Origin: Gammaproteobacteria bacterium UBA2679
Lineage (GTDB): Bacteria > Pseudomonadota > Gammaproteobacteria > Pseudomonadales > Oleiphilaceae
Direction: 5' to 3'
Assembly (NCBI GenBank): GCA_002354735.1
Contig: DEMD01000014.1
Location: 1-64,000 of the forward strand
Length of the DNA: 64,000 nucleotides
A program made the position numbers and the translations under genes. Shown one piece after another: positions 7,698-16,831 of the stretch (position 1 is its first letter; the number at the start of each line of letters is the position of its first letter). Below the pieces are notes generated by a model. It had not been told where the DNA came from. It was given only the letters and a program-made list of their open reading frames with translations, and did not search any database.

Positions 7698-9302
7698 ATG
7701 ACGCCACCGTTTACCGACACCAGTCAGCACCTCATGCTGCGCAATGCCACCCTGCGCGATGTGCCGGCTATCATCAAACTGAGCCGACGGGTCTATGAAG
7801 GCACCGGGATGTACGGTTATACGGAAGGCCCCCTGATCGGCCAGATCAATACATTTCCTGAAGGGCAGTTCGTTGCCGTACTCGCTGAAAGCAGCGACGC
7901 CAAAGCTGCCGAGGGTGCGGACGAAGTCGTAGTAGGCTATTGCGCAACCTTCATGGTCGAAGGTGATGTCGCACTCAAGCCCCATACCTGGACGGAGATT
8001 ACCGGCAACGGCTATGCCTCACGGCACGATCCGGAGGGAGACTGGCTCTACGGCATGGAAGTCTGTGTCGATCCGGATTACCGCGGCTATCGCATTGGGC
8101 AACGGCTTTACAATGAGCGCAAGCATCTGTGTGAGTCACTTGGTCTACAGGGCGTCGTGTTCGCCGGACGGCTGCCTACACTGAGCCGGCGTCTGAAGAA
8201 GTTCAAGACCGTCGAGGCCTATGTCGATGCTGTGCTGCAGAAGAAGCAGCGCGACCCTGTGCTGTCGTTCCAGCTACATAATGGCTTCGAACTTCACGGC
8301 ATCATTCCGCACTATCTAGACGCTGACCATGCCTCACTGGGCTATGGCATGCATATGGTCTGGCGAAATCCGAAGGTGGCTCGTCACGAAGACCATGAGA
8401 AACGAAAGCGTTACGGCAAACGGCAACAGAATACGGTTCGGATTGGTACGGTTCAGTATCAGCAGCGACCAGTCGCTTCGTTTGAAGAGTTCAGCGAAAT
8501 TGTCCGGTACTTCGTGGACGTTGTATCGACCTACAAGGGCGACTTCGTCGTCTTTCCCGAGCTCTTCACGCTACAACTACTGTCGATCGAGCAGGAAAAG
8601 GCTTCGCCAGCTGCAGCCATCCAGGCCGTAACGAAGTATGCCGAGGCCTACCGAGGGCTTATGCGCGATCTGGCGCTGCGCTATAACATCAACATTATTG
8701 GCGGCTCCACGCCGGTCATGGCTGACAACGGTGGCGTCTGCAATATGGCCTATGTGTTTCTGAGGGACGGACAGGTTTTCGAACAGCCGAAGATTCATCC
8801 CACACCGAACGAAGCCTACTGGTGGAATATCACAGGTGGAAATCGGGTCACGGCAATCGAGACCGACTGTGGCCCCATCGGTGTACTGATCTGCTACGAC
8901 GCCGAATTCCCTGAGCTGACCAGACACCTCGTCGACCAGGGTATTCAGATCCTCTTCGTACCGTTCTGCACCGATGAGCGGCAGAGTTATCTACGCGTTC
9001 GCTATTGTTGCCAGGCGAGGGCGGTGGAGAACCAGCTCTACGTTGTCATGTCAGGCAACGTTGGCAACCTGCCGAATGTACCAAACATGGAGTTGCAGTA
9101 CGGCCAGAGTTGCATTCTTACGCCTTGTGATTTTCCTTTCGCGCGTGATGGTATCGCGGCCGACACGACACCGAACGTTGAAACTGTTGCCTTTGCCGAT
9201 CTGCGAAGTGACGTCCTGCTCACCGCCCGGAACAGTGGTACGGTCAAGAACCTGCAGGATCGCAGGCACGATCTCTATAACGTTCAATGGAGGGGCAAGT
9301 GA
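7698..9302 (+). CDS. Bifunctional GNAT N-acetyltransferase / carbon-nitrogen hydrolase
   Basis: A 534-residue two-domain protein. Residues about 10-220 form a GNAT acetyltransferase, with the acetyl-CoA loop around D-Y-R-G-Y-R-I-G-Q-R-L-Y. Residues about 245-534 form a nitrilase-superfamily amidase with its catalytic set: Glu in V-F-P-E-L-F, Lys in Q-P-K-I-H-P-T and Cys in L-I-C-Y-D-A-E-F-P-E-L. The fusion occurs in several gammaproteobacteria. The hydrolase half should cleave an amide or carbamoyl bond; the substrate is unknown, and acetylation plus amide cleavage on one amine compound is a reasonable but untested idea. It is a single gene with its own start, followed by about 200 non-coding bases before Ku, in which I recognise nothing firm. 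Confidence 0.9.
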   Translation: MTPPFTDTSQHLMLRNATLRDVPAIIKLSRRVYEGTGMYGYTEGPLIGQINTFPEGQFVAVLAESSDAKAAEGADEVVVGYCATFMVEGDVALKPHTWTEITGNGYASRHDPEGDWLYGMEVCVDPDYRGYRIGQRLYNERKHLCESLGLQGVVFAGRLPTLSRRLKKFKTVEAYVDAVLQKKQRDPVLSFQLHNGFELHGIIPHYLDADHASLGYGMHMVWRNPKVARHEDHEKRKRYGKRQQNTVRIGTVQYQQRPVASFEEFSEIVRYFVDVVSTYKGDFVVFPELFTLQLLSIEQEKASPAAAIQAVTKYAEAYRGLMRDLALRYNINIIGGSTPVMADNGGVCNMAYVFLRDGQVFEQPKIHPTPNEAYWWNITGGNRVTAIETDCGPIGVLICYDAEFPELTRHLVDQGIQILFVPFCTDERQSYLRVRYCCQARAVENQLYVVMSGNVGNLPNVPNMELQYGQSCILTPCDFPFARDGIAADTTPNVETVAFADLRSDVLLTARNSGTVKNLQDRRHDLYNVQWRGK

Positions 9303-9500
9303 TGCTGCGATGTTTACAGCCTGCCCTCGTTTCGCTGTAAATGCTACAAGCGCTCGGCACCACCGAGGGCCCATCGGGCGACGCCCGCTGATCTGACTCA
9401 AGAGCCTTCTGACCGGTTTGGCTGGATATTAACCCTCAGGGCACGCTACTTGCTTTCGTGACTTCAAGTCACGTTTTCATCACTGGCAGAAGGTACGGCT

Positions 9501-10436
9501 ATGGCGATGCGCTCTCTATGGAAAGGACAGCTCAGACTTTCTCTTGTCTCCATTGCGGTAGAGCTGTATTCAGCGACCCGCACCGGCGCAAGAGTGAGCT
9601 TCAGGCAGATTCACGAGCCGAGTGGGAAGCGAATCAAGTACGAGAAGGTAGCCGAGGGCATCGGGCCTGTAGACAAGGATGACATCGTCAAAGGCTACGA
9701 GTACGAGAAAAATAACTATGTGCTGCTAAAGCCCGAAGAGATCGAGTCCGTCAAGCTTGAATCCAAGAAAACGTTTGAACTGGTTCAGTTCGTCGAAGCC
9801 TGTGAAATTCCCCCCTTATATTTTGACAAACCTTATTACCTCGTACCCGCCGACGATCTCGCACAGGACGCCTACCGCGTTGTGCGTGACGCCTTGCGCC
9901 AGACCAGTCGTGTCGGTATTGGCCAGATTACCTTGCGCGGTCATGAGTATCTCGCTGCCGTAAAGCCTTGCGGTGATGGGCTGCTGCTCGAAACGCTCCA
10001 TTACGCCGACGAGATTCGCAACGCAGATCCATTATTCTCTTCCATCAAGGACGAAGCCGTCTCTGAGGATCTTCTCGATGTCGCCACAGCGCTCATAGAA
10101 AAGAAAACCGCTCCCTTCGATGCAGCCACCTATAAGGACCACTACAGTGATGCGCTCAAGGCGCTGATCGCGGAAAAAATGAAGAGCAAATCCGGTAAGC
10201 GTGTGCAGGAGGAAGACGAGACACCAGTCGCAGGTGGACGTCAGGACAACGTCGTAGACCTCATGGCCGCGCTCAAGAAGAGTCTTGAAGGCGCAGGAAA
10301 AGGTGGCTCGAAAACCGCCGCTGCCCGCAAGGGTCCGGCACGGAAAACCAGCAGTGGCGTCAAAAGCTCGGGGAAAACCGCGGCCAAAGCGCCTGACAAG
10401 ACGCCAGCCACCAAGGCTCGAAAGAAACGGGCCTGA
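9501..10436 (+). CDS. ku: Bacterial Ku DNA end-binding protein (NHEJ)
   Basis: 311 residues. The beta-barrel Ku core spans about residues 3-255, opening with W-K-G-Q-L-R-L-S-L-V and containing K-G-Y-E-Y-E-K-N-N-Y-V and L-R-G-H-E-Y-L-A, all typical of bacterial Ku. Homodimers thread onto broken double-strand ends and recruit LigD. The last 60 or so residues are a low-complexity Lys/Ala/Ser/Thr tail, as in other bacterial Ku proteins with a basic C-terminal extension that helps DNA binding or sliding. The ATG follows AGAAGG. The ligD start is three bases after the stop, so the two NHEJ genes form one transcription unit. Confidence 0.97.
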   Translation: MAMRSLWKGQLRLSLVSIAVELYSATRTGARVSFRQIHEPSGKRIKYEKVAEGIGPVDKDDIVKGYEYEKNNYVLLKPEEIESVKLESKKTFELVQFVEACEIPPLYFDKPYYLVPADDLAQDAYRVVRDALRQTSRVGIGQITLRGHEYLAAVKPCGDGLLLETLHYADEIRNADPLFSSIKDEAVSEDLLDVATALIEKKTAPFDAATYKDHYSDALKALIAEKMKSKSGKRVQEEDETPVAGGRQDNVVDLMAALKKSLEGAGKGGSKTAAARKGPARKTSSGVKSSGKTAAKAPDKTPATKARKKRA

Positions 10437-10439
10437 TCC

Positions 10440-13145
10440 ATGGCTGCATCTGCAAAGTCACAGGCCCGCAAAGGCCCGCTCGACGGACTGGACACTTATA
10501 ACGCCAAGCGCAACTTCAGCAAGACCCGCGAGCCCGCCGGTGACCCTTCCGTGTACGGGCAAGCCAAGGCGAAGGGTGAAGCACTGCAGTTCATCGTTCA
10601 GAAGCATGCAGCCACCCGACTGCACTACGATTTCCGGCTTGAGCTGGATGGCGTGCTGCTGAGCTGGGCGGTTACCAAGGGGCCCAGTCCCGATCCTGCA
10701 CAAAAGCGGCTGGCCGTCCGCACCGAGGACCATCCACTCTCTTACGCCACCTTTGAAGGCACTATTCCGAAGGGGGAATACGGTGGGGGAACGGTCATGC
10801 TCTGGGATCAGGGCAGCTGGGAGCCGGTAGGCGATCCGAAGGCTGGTCTGAAAAAGGGCAAGCTCGAATTTCGTCTGGCCGGACAGCGCATGAAAGGCGG
10901 CTGGGTGCTCGTGCGCATGCGGGTCAAGGAAAAAACGAGCCGGGAGAACTGGCTACTGATCAAGAGCCGGGATGAATTTGCGCTCGAGGATGCCGAGCAG
11001 CTTGTCGAGACGCATCAAAGCAGCATCACTACCCAGCGGAGCATGGATGAAATTGCCAGAAGCGAGGATGCGCCAGCCCGCAAGTCCACGTCCCGGCGTT
11101 CCCAGTCCGCAAAAAGCAGCAGCGGGCAGCCAAAGAACGGCAGGCAGCGCAGCGCCTCATCATTGCCCGCCCCAGACTTCAGCAGCCCACAACTTGCGAC
11201 CCTGGTTGCTTCTGCGCCAGAAGGCAGCGAATGGCTCAACGAAGCGAAGTTTGATGGGTATCGCCTGATCTGCAGTATTGGTAAACATGGTGCGCAGCGT
11301 AGTGCACGTTGCTATACCCGCTCTGGCAAGGACTGGACTGCGAAGTTCCAGACAGTCGCCGACGCTTTGTCGCAACTCGACTGCCGCTCTGCACTCATCG
11401 ATGGCGAAGTCATTGCTGGTGGCAACATCGAAGGCTCCGATTTTTCAGCACTGCAGGCCGCTCTGTCGGCCAGCGAAGACGGTGCAGCCGAAGGGCTCGA
11501 ATTCATGGCCTTCGATCTGCTCGAAATTGACGGCGAGGACTGGCGGGACAAGCCGCAGATCGATCGAAAGGAGAGGCTTCGCTCGCTACTACAGACACGC
11601 CCGGACAACAGCCTGATACGCTTCAGCGAACACATCGTTGGCAACGGCCCCGAAGTCTTCAAGGCGCTATGTGCGGGAGGGCGTGAGGGCATCATTTCCA
11701 AGCGGGCTTCCGCCAGCTATCGTAGTACAAGGAGCAAATCGTGGCTGAAGATAAAGTGTTCAAGGCGGCAGGAGTTCGTGATCGGTGGGTTCTCCTCATC
11801 TGACAAACCAGCAAGGCCTTTCGCTTCGCTGCTGGTTGGCAGTTATCAGGATGGACGGCTGATTTATCACGGCCGCATCGGTACAGGATTCAGCAGCGAC
11901 GTTATGCAGGACCTGTACTCAAGGATGAAACCCCTGCTTCGGAAGACCTCACCGTTCGAAGCAGAAGTCGGGGACACAGACCCGATACCAGCCTCGATCG
12001 CGAGAAAGGCGCAGTGGCTTACGCCACGGCTTGTGGCGGAAATAGAATTTGCCGAATTGACGGATGGCGGCCATATTCGTCATGGGGTGTTTCAAGGCTT
12101 GAGGGAAGACAAGCCCGCCGCGGATGTCCAATTCGAGCGCCCAGGGCAGCCTGCTCAGACTTCTGTAAAAAAGCCAGCGAGCGCAGGCCCCGCAAAAGGC
12201 CAGTCAGAGAGGGCAGCGATGAAGCAAGATTCTACCGACAATCATGAAAAGCAGGTCGTTCAGGGCATCATCCTGACTAATCCAGACAGGATACTGTTCC
12301 CAGACCAGGGGCTCACCAAACTCGATCTTGCACGCTATTACGAAGCGGTCGCCGAGCGGATGCTGCCGCTGGCCAGTGATTACCCACTCTCCCTGGTTCG
12401 ATGTCCTTCAGGGCGCTCGTCCAGCAGCAAGAGCTGTTTTTTCCAGAAACATGCCTCGGACGGTTTCCCGGAGGCACTTCACAGCGTGCCGATTACCGAA
12501 AGCAGCGGCAAGAACAAGGATTATCTCTATCTTCAGGATGCAGCAGGGCTTGTTGCGGGCGTACAGATGGGGACGCTGGAATACCATATATGGGGCTCCC
12601 GGCGTGATCGTCTTGAAAAGCCCGCCCGCCTTGTTTTTGATCTGGACCCGGATGAGGGCCTGGATTTTTCAGCCGTAAAGGAGGCCGCTGAGCTGGTTCG
12701 TGGCGGGCTGCAGGTGCTCGGTCTGGAGAGTCTTCCGCTGGTCACCGGGGGCAAGGGCCTGCATGTGGTGGTGCCTCTGCGTCGGACTGCGGAATGGCCC
12801 CAGGTCACAGCGTTCGCGAAAGCATTTGCCGCGCACCTGGTGAAACAGTTTCCTGAGCGCTACACGGCCACGATGTCGAAGAAGAAACGGGTCGGAAAGC
12901 TCTTCATTGATCACTTCAGGAACGATCGCGGGTCAACTGCCATCGCGCCGTATTCAACGCGAGCCAGGGCAGGTGCGCCGGTCGCAACGCCAGTGGCGTG
13001 GTCAGAGCTGGACGGACTCGATGCGGCCTCTACTTTCACGCCTGCGAAGGTTATTGAGCGACTGGCCCAGCCCGACCCATGGGCGCAATACGAGGAGCTC
13101 TCACAGTCGATCACGAAGGAGATGCTCGCCCGCCTCGATGGTTGA
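10440..13145 (+). CDS. ligD: Multifunctional ATP-dependent DNA ligase D (PE-LIG-POL)
   Basis: 901 residues with all three LigD modules in Pseudomonas order. The N-terminal 3'-phosphoesterase (about 40-190) has the conserved His region R-L-H-Y-D-F-R-L-E. A basic linker follows. The ATP-dependent ligase (about 240-550) has its adenylated lysine at K270 in A-K-F-D-G-Y-R. After a second linker comes the primase-polymerase domain (about 615-895), with the metal-binding D-L-D-P-D at D734/D736. The protein trims, fills and seals DNA ends held by Ku. It is slightly longer than the 840-residue Pseudomonas aeruginosa enzyme, mostly because of the linkers. All catalytic motifs look intact. Confidence 0.97.
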   Translation: MAASAKSQARKGPLDGLDTYNAKRNFSKTREPAGDPSVYGQAKAKGEALQFIVQKHAATRLHYDFRLELDGVLLSWAVTKGPSPDPAQKRLAVRTEDHPLSYATFEGTIPKGEYGGGTVMLWDQGSWEPVGDPKAGLKKGKLEFRLAGQRMKGGWVLVRMRVKEKTSRENWLLIKSRDEFALEDAEQLVETHQSSITTQRSMDEIARSEDAPARKSTSRRSQSAKSSSGQPKNGRQRSASSLPAPDFSSPQLATLVASAPEGSEWLNEAKFDGYRLICSIGKHGAQRSARCYTRSGKDWTAKFQTVADALSQLDCRSALIDGEVIAGGNIEGSDFSALQAALSASEDGAAEGLEFMAFDLLEIDGEDWRDKPQIDRKERLRSLLQTRPDNSLIRFSEHIVGNGPEVFKALCAGGREGIISKRASASYRSTRSKSWLKIKCSRRQEFVIGGFSSSDKPARPFASLLVGSYQDGRLIYHGRIGTGFSSDVMQDLYSRMKPLLRKTSPFEAEVGDTDPIPASIARKAQWLTPRLVAEIEFAELTDGGHIRHGVFQGLREDKPAADVQFERPGQPAQTSVKKPASAGPAKGQSERAAMKQDSTDNHEKQVVQGIILTNPDRILFPDQGLTKLDLARYYEAVAERMLPLASDYPLSLVRCPSGRSSSSKSCFFQKHASDGFPEALHSVPITESSGKNKDYLYLQDAAGLVAGVQMGTLEYHIWGSRRDRLEKPARLVFDLDPDEGLDFSAVKEAAELVRGGLQVLGLESLPLVTGGKGLHVVVPLRRTAEWPQVTAFAKAFAAHLVKQFPERYTATMSKKKRVGKLFIDHFRNDRGSTAIAPYSTRARAGAPVATPVAWSELDGLDAASTFTPAKVIERLAQPDPWAQYEELSQSITKEMLARLDG

Positions 13146-13237
13146 TCCCGACCAGACTTGCAGCTTCGGCTAGTAGGGAACTACCGCAAAGCCTGTTGAA
13201 TCTGCCAGAATACCAGTCCATTTCCGAGGGCTTGAGA

Positions 13238-13864
13238 GTGGCAATTTCTGCAACAGTGCTTAGCGTTTTCATTCCGACTTTCTTCGTAGTGTCCATAACC
13301 CCCGGCATGTGTATGACGCTCGCACTGTCCCTGGGCATCAGTATTGGCGTTCGTCGCACGCTGTGGATGATGGTGGGGGAGCTGGCGGGCGTGGCGCTGG
13401 TGGCCACCCTTTCTGCCGTGGGCGTTGCTACGCTCATGATCGAGCGTCCGCAACTCTTTCTACTGCTCAAATACGGTGGTGGCGCCTATCTGATGTATCT
13501 GGGGATACAGCTCTGGCTGAGTCGCGGAAAACTGGCCTTTGCCGAACTTGATAACTCACGACAGTCCAGTAGCCGCTTCTCACTGATAAGTCAGGGCTTC
13601 GTCACAGCCATCGCGAATCCAAAAGGCTGGGCGTTTTTCATCGCGCTGCTGCCGCCTTTCATCGATTACGCCACGCCGGTCGCGCCGCAGCTGCTGGCAC
13701 TGATTTCGCTCATTCTGCTACTTGAGTTTGTCTGCTTGCTGATCTATGCCAGCGGCGGCAGAACGCTGCGTCAGGTCCTACTCCAGCGAGGTAAGGTGCA
13801 GTTGCTGAACCGCATCGCGGGGCTGATGATGATCGGTGTAGCGCTATGGTTGGCGCTCGGCTAA
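13238..13864 (+). CDS. LysE/RhtB-family amino-acid exporter
   Basis: With the GTG at 13238 the protein is 208 residues, the usual LysE length, with about six TM helices. The first helix carries the family pattern S-I-T-P-G-M-C-M-T-L-A-L-S-L-G, and a later N-P-K-G-W-A-F-F is also characteristic. Members export amino acids or homoserine lactone-like compounds by proton antiport. The frame is open further upstream, overlapping ligD, but that 5' part has no family similarity. GAGGG at 13226-13230 supports the GTG start. The 3' end overlaps the convergent PIG-L deacetylase gene by 21 bases. Confidence 0.85.
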   Translation: MAISATVLSVFIPTFFVVSITPGMCMTLALSLGISIGVRRTLWMMVGELAGVALVATLSAVGVATLMIERPQLFLLLKYGGGAYLMYLGIQLWLSRGKLAFAELDNSRQSSSRFSLISQGFVTAIANPKGWAFFIALLPPFIDYATPVAPQLLALISLILLLEFVCLLIYASGGRTLRQVLLQRGKVQLLNRIAGLMMIGVALWLALG

Positions 13865-14620
13865 GAAATACTCGAACGAATTATGGAACCGGCTGAGCAG
13901 CGCTTCATCGAGCACGAAACCATCGGGGTCGTCATTGAACACGCCGCTCACCTGCGAGCGATGAGCCGCAATGGCACGCTGTTTTTCCGGCACTACGTTG
14001 CGAATATCGATAGCGACGCAGTCATGCTGCGCCAGCAGGTTCGCATGGCTGTCACAGTCGCGCTCCATGCCCCACATTGGATACTCGAGACGTCGAACCG
14101 GCAGCTCGCTCCGATTCAGCGCGCTAACGCCAATATGCCAGCTTGCTGCATGATCACGGTGCTCATCGTACTGCCAGGGCAGCAGCACAGTTGCGGGTTT
14201 GACCCGATCAAGGATGTGGCCTACATCAGCGACTGCTGCCTCAAAGGCCTGGCTTGTCTCTGGCTCACTGCCAGGATAGGGGATGCGGGTGTCGGGGAGT
14301 CGCAGGAAATGCAGATTCTGAGCGGCAACATTCAGAACTGCCGCTGCAGCATGGGCCTCTTCTTCCCTGATCATCCGGCGGACCTGCTTTTTGAAACGCA
14401 GCGAGTTTGGGTGAGACATGGTCCCATCGCTGACGAAAAGTATATGGACTGGTCGTTCATAGCGGCGGAGTAGGGCAATGGTCCCGCCACAGCCGAGGCT
14501 TTCATCATCGGGATGCGGCGCTACCACAAGTGTCGGGCCGAAGTCCGCCACCGTCCGACCCGGCCGGTACTCGGCGTTTTCGCGGAGATGATCGAACAAG
14601 GTGCGGGCGAAGCTCATCAT
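13844..14620 (-). CDS. PIG-L/LmbE-family zinc-dependent deacetylase
   Basis: 258 residues. The metal-binding motif V-V-A-P-H-P-D-D-E-S-L-G-C-G-G is at about residues 32-46, and the partner His pair is in Y-D-E-H-R-D-H-A-A. Members remove N-acetyl groups from GlcNAc-containing lipids, glycans or small thiols. No mycothiol or bacillithiol genes are adjacent, so the substrate is open; a lipid or polysaccharide GlcNAc group is the general expectation. It lies tail-to-tail with the LysE gene, overlapping by 21 bases, and head-to-head with the 7TM cyclase across 239 bases. Confidence 0.9.
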   Translation of the reverse strand: MMSFARTLFDHLRENAEYRPGRTVADFGPTLVVAPHPDDESLGCGGTIALLRRYERPVHILFVSDGTMSHPNSLRFKKQVRRMIREEEAHAAAAVLNVAAQNLHFLRLPDTRIPYPGSEPETSQAFEAAVADVGHILDRVKPATVLLPWQYDEHRDHAASWHIGVSALNRSELPVRRLEYPMWGMERDCDSHANLLAQHDCVAIDIRNVVPEKQRAIAAHRSQVSGVFNDDPDGFVLDEALLSRFHNSFEYFLAERQP

Positions 14621-14859
14621 TGATTCCTGTTGGCCTGCTTATCTTCCCGGCTGTCACAGCACTCAGGTCTACTCTGTGACCCTGGACGACTGAATGCCCG
14701 CTACAGTCTTGTAAAGTCGCCAATTCCGGTTTGACGCAGGTCTTGTCTGAAGCACTCGAGTTTCGATCATAAATCGATTTAACTGCTATTCTCAATATAC
14801 AGCTTTAAACTCCAGCAAGGTCTTCCGCTTGCCAATATCGGTCTCTAACGGCGCGCATC

Positions 14860-16794
14860 GTGGTCAAACTGATTAGCGTTGCCCTCTTATCGCTCCTCTC
14901 GGCTGCCTGCTTTTCGGGCCCTGGGTGGCGCAAAGCCTCGACGGTGGTACTCTCGGGGCTGATGGTGCTATGCACAGCCTTTGCTGCGCAAGCCACCGAG
15001 TTCGTACTCTCGCCAGGGCTCGACGAGCATAATCTCAGTAGCAGTACAGAAGTTCTGGTTGATTCCACCAACACGCTCGAACTCGCTCAGGTATTGGCCC
15101 AGCCAGAATCGCGCTGGAAGCCAGTGACGACCGAGACGCCGTCCTACGGTTTCACCGATGATACCTACTGGGCCCGTTTCACCGTCAATAATGTCTCATC
15201 AAGCGAGCAGCAGCTCCTGCTCGAAGTCGGCTACGCATTACTTGACTCGGTATCACTGTACCAGCGGAAGACTGACGGCACATTTCTGGTACAGAAGGCT
15301 GGCGACGGCATTCCCTATTCGGAAAGGGTCATGGACCACAGGGGCTTGCTGTTTCCAGTCGTATTAGCCGCCGAGAGCCGTCAGCAGTTTTACCTCAAGA
15401 TCAGCAGTACCAGCGCCATGCAGTTCCCGCTGCAGCTCTGGCCCGTCGTCGACTTTTATGAGAACGACCAGTACCACGTGTTCTGGCACGGCCTGTACTA
15501 CGGCATCGTGTTCGTGATGGTGTTGTACAATCTGTTTCTGTTCGCCCGGATCAGGGATCGGGTGTACCTGTACTACGTCATGTATATCTCGAGCTTTTCG
15601 CTGGTGCAGATGGCGCTGTCAGGCTTTGCCTACCAGCTCATCTGGCCTGGGGCTGTGGCCTGGAATAGTGCGAGTATCGTGGTGCTTGGCTCGACCGTAG
15701 TACTCTTTGCATGCGTTTTCGTACAACGGGCATTAAAGCTCAGAACCAGCTTTCCGCTGCTCGAGCGCTTTCTCGGTATCATCGCAATACTGGCAGCGCT
15801 CGCGGCAGTGCTGGGCTTGTTCGCCCCCTATAGCATCATGATCAGATTCACGGTCGTCCTGATCATCGTCACCTGCTCTTCGATATTGTTGATCAGCTAT
15901 TACGTCTGGCTGCAAAGCAAGCGTCAGTATGCCGCGCTGTTCGCACTGGCCTGGACCATGTTCCTGTTTGGGGTACTTTGCCTGGCTCTGAACAAGTTCG
16001 GGCTCTTGCCAAGAACCTTCGTCACCGAATACGCGGCCCAGTTCGGTTCAGCACTCGAGATCATCCTGCTGTCTTACGCACTCGCGGAGCGTCTTCATGA
16101 AGCCAACCGTCAGGGCTTCAAGGCTGAACTGAAGGCGAGAACCGCCAATGAAGCCTTGCTTGCCGAGCAGCAACGCCATTCCTTGCTGCTGGAAACGACA
16201 GTCGCCGAGCGAACCGAAGCCCTTGAGCATGCGCTCCAGCAGGTGCAATCGCTGAACGTAGAGCTTCGCGAACTGAGCACGACCGACACGCTGACCGGAC
16301 TCCGCAATCGTCGGCACATGGACGACATTCTGCAGCGCGAGTTTTTAAGAGCGAGCAGGAATCAGAGCGAGCTATCGCTGATACTGTTTGATATCGATCA
16401 CTTCAAGAGCGTCAACGACAGCTGTGGGCATCTTGCAGGCGATCAGTGCCTGCAGGCACTCGCAACCGCTATCGTGCCCTTGCTGAGGCGTCCGCCTGAC
16501 GAGATCTGCCGTTACGGCGGGGAAGAATTTCTCATCATACTGCCCGAAACGAGCTGTGAAGGTGCGATTATCGTTGCGGAGAAGATCAGACAGCGGGTGG
16601 CCTCGCTGTCAATTACGACCGAGGCAGGTCCGCTTCAGTTGACCATCAGTCTTGGGGTGAGCTGCTTTGAGGCTGGCCAGACGCCAAATGCATCGCTGTT
16701 ATTAAGACAGGCCGACGAGGCCCTTTACAGGGCCAAGACCGGTGGTCGAAACCAGACTCAGGTCGCCGGACGGGACACTGATTCGAATAGCTGA
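14860..16794 (+). CDS. 7TMR-DISM diguanylate cyclase (GGDEF)
   Basis: 644 residues. Two N-terminal hydrophobic stretches (about 3-17 and 27-45, the second ending A-A-Q-A) precede a periplasmic 7TMR-DISM extracellular domain (about 50-185, with Y-W-A-R-F-T-V-N-N). Seven TM helices follow (about 205-415), then a coiled coil (about 420-480) and a GGDEF domain. The active-site GGEEF is at 553-557, and an RxxD inhibitory site (R-P-P-D) sits five residues before it. The protein should make cyclic di-GMP in response to an extracytoplasmic ligand, often a carbohydrate or small metabolite in this family. The GTG start at 14860 is uncertain, since the N-terminus is longer than a normal signal peptide. 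The gene converges on the lipase genes, which are extracellular; a functional link is speculative. Confidence 0.88.
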   Translation: MVKLISVALLSLLSAACFSGPGWRKASTVVLSGLMVLCTAFAAQATEFVLSPGLDEHNLSSSTEVLVDSTNTLELAQVLAQPESRWKPVTTETPSYGFTDDTYWARFTVNNVSSSEQQLLLEVGYALLDSVSLYQRKTDGTFLVQKAGDGIPYSERVMDHRGLLFPVVLAAESRQQFYLKISSTSAMQFPLQLWPVVDFYENDQYHVFWHGLYYGIVFVMVLYNLFLFARIRDRVYLYYVMYISSFSLVQMALSGFAYQLIWPGAVAWNSASIVVLGSTVVLFACVFVQRALKLRTSFPLLERFLGIIAILAALAAVLGLFAPYSIMIRFTVVLIIVTCSSILLISYYVWLQSKRQYAALFALAWTMFLFGVLCLALNKFGLLPRTFVTEYAAQFGSALEIILLSYALAERLHEANRQGFKAELKARTANEALLAEQQRHSLLLETTVAERTEALEHALQQVQSLNVELRELSTTDTLTGLRNRRHMDDILQREFLRASRNQSELSLILFDIDHFKSVNDSCGHLAGDQCLQALATAIVPLLRRPPDEICRYGGEEFLIILPETSCEGAIIVAEKIRQRVASLSITTEAGPLQLTISLGVSCFEAGQTPNASLLLRQADEALYRAKTGGRNQTQVAGRDTDSNS

Positions 16795-16825
16795 AAAACG
16801 GCGCCGTACATCGGGTACAGCGCCG
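16794..16825 (-). terminator. Rho-independent terminator of the first lipase gene
   Basis: Read on the minus strand, an 11-bp stem (CGGCGCTGTAC pairing with GTACGGCGCCG through one G-U wobble) is followed directly by TTTTT, the complement of 16794-16798. It begins 7 bases past the lipase stop codon. The run of T overlaps the stop codon of the convergent cyclase gene. This is a textbook intrinsic terminator. Confidence 0.9.
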
Positions 16826-16831
16826 AAGGCA

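Noticed and set aside
9303..9500. GGGC/GCCC-rich dyad between the GNAT-nitrilase and ku genes as a terminator
   Set aside because: Several short overlapping pairings are possible but none is followed by T residues.
13079..13237. Upstream extension of the LysE-family protein into ligD
   Set aside because: The extra 53 residues overlap ligD, lack family similarity, and would place a non-membrane segment before the first LysE helix.
14763..14780. TCGAT/ATCGA dyad and AAATCGATTT palindrome upstream of the 7TM cyclase
   Set aside because: Short, AT-rich and overlapping; no matching promoter boxes at sensible spacing, so not listed as a site.
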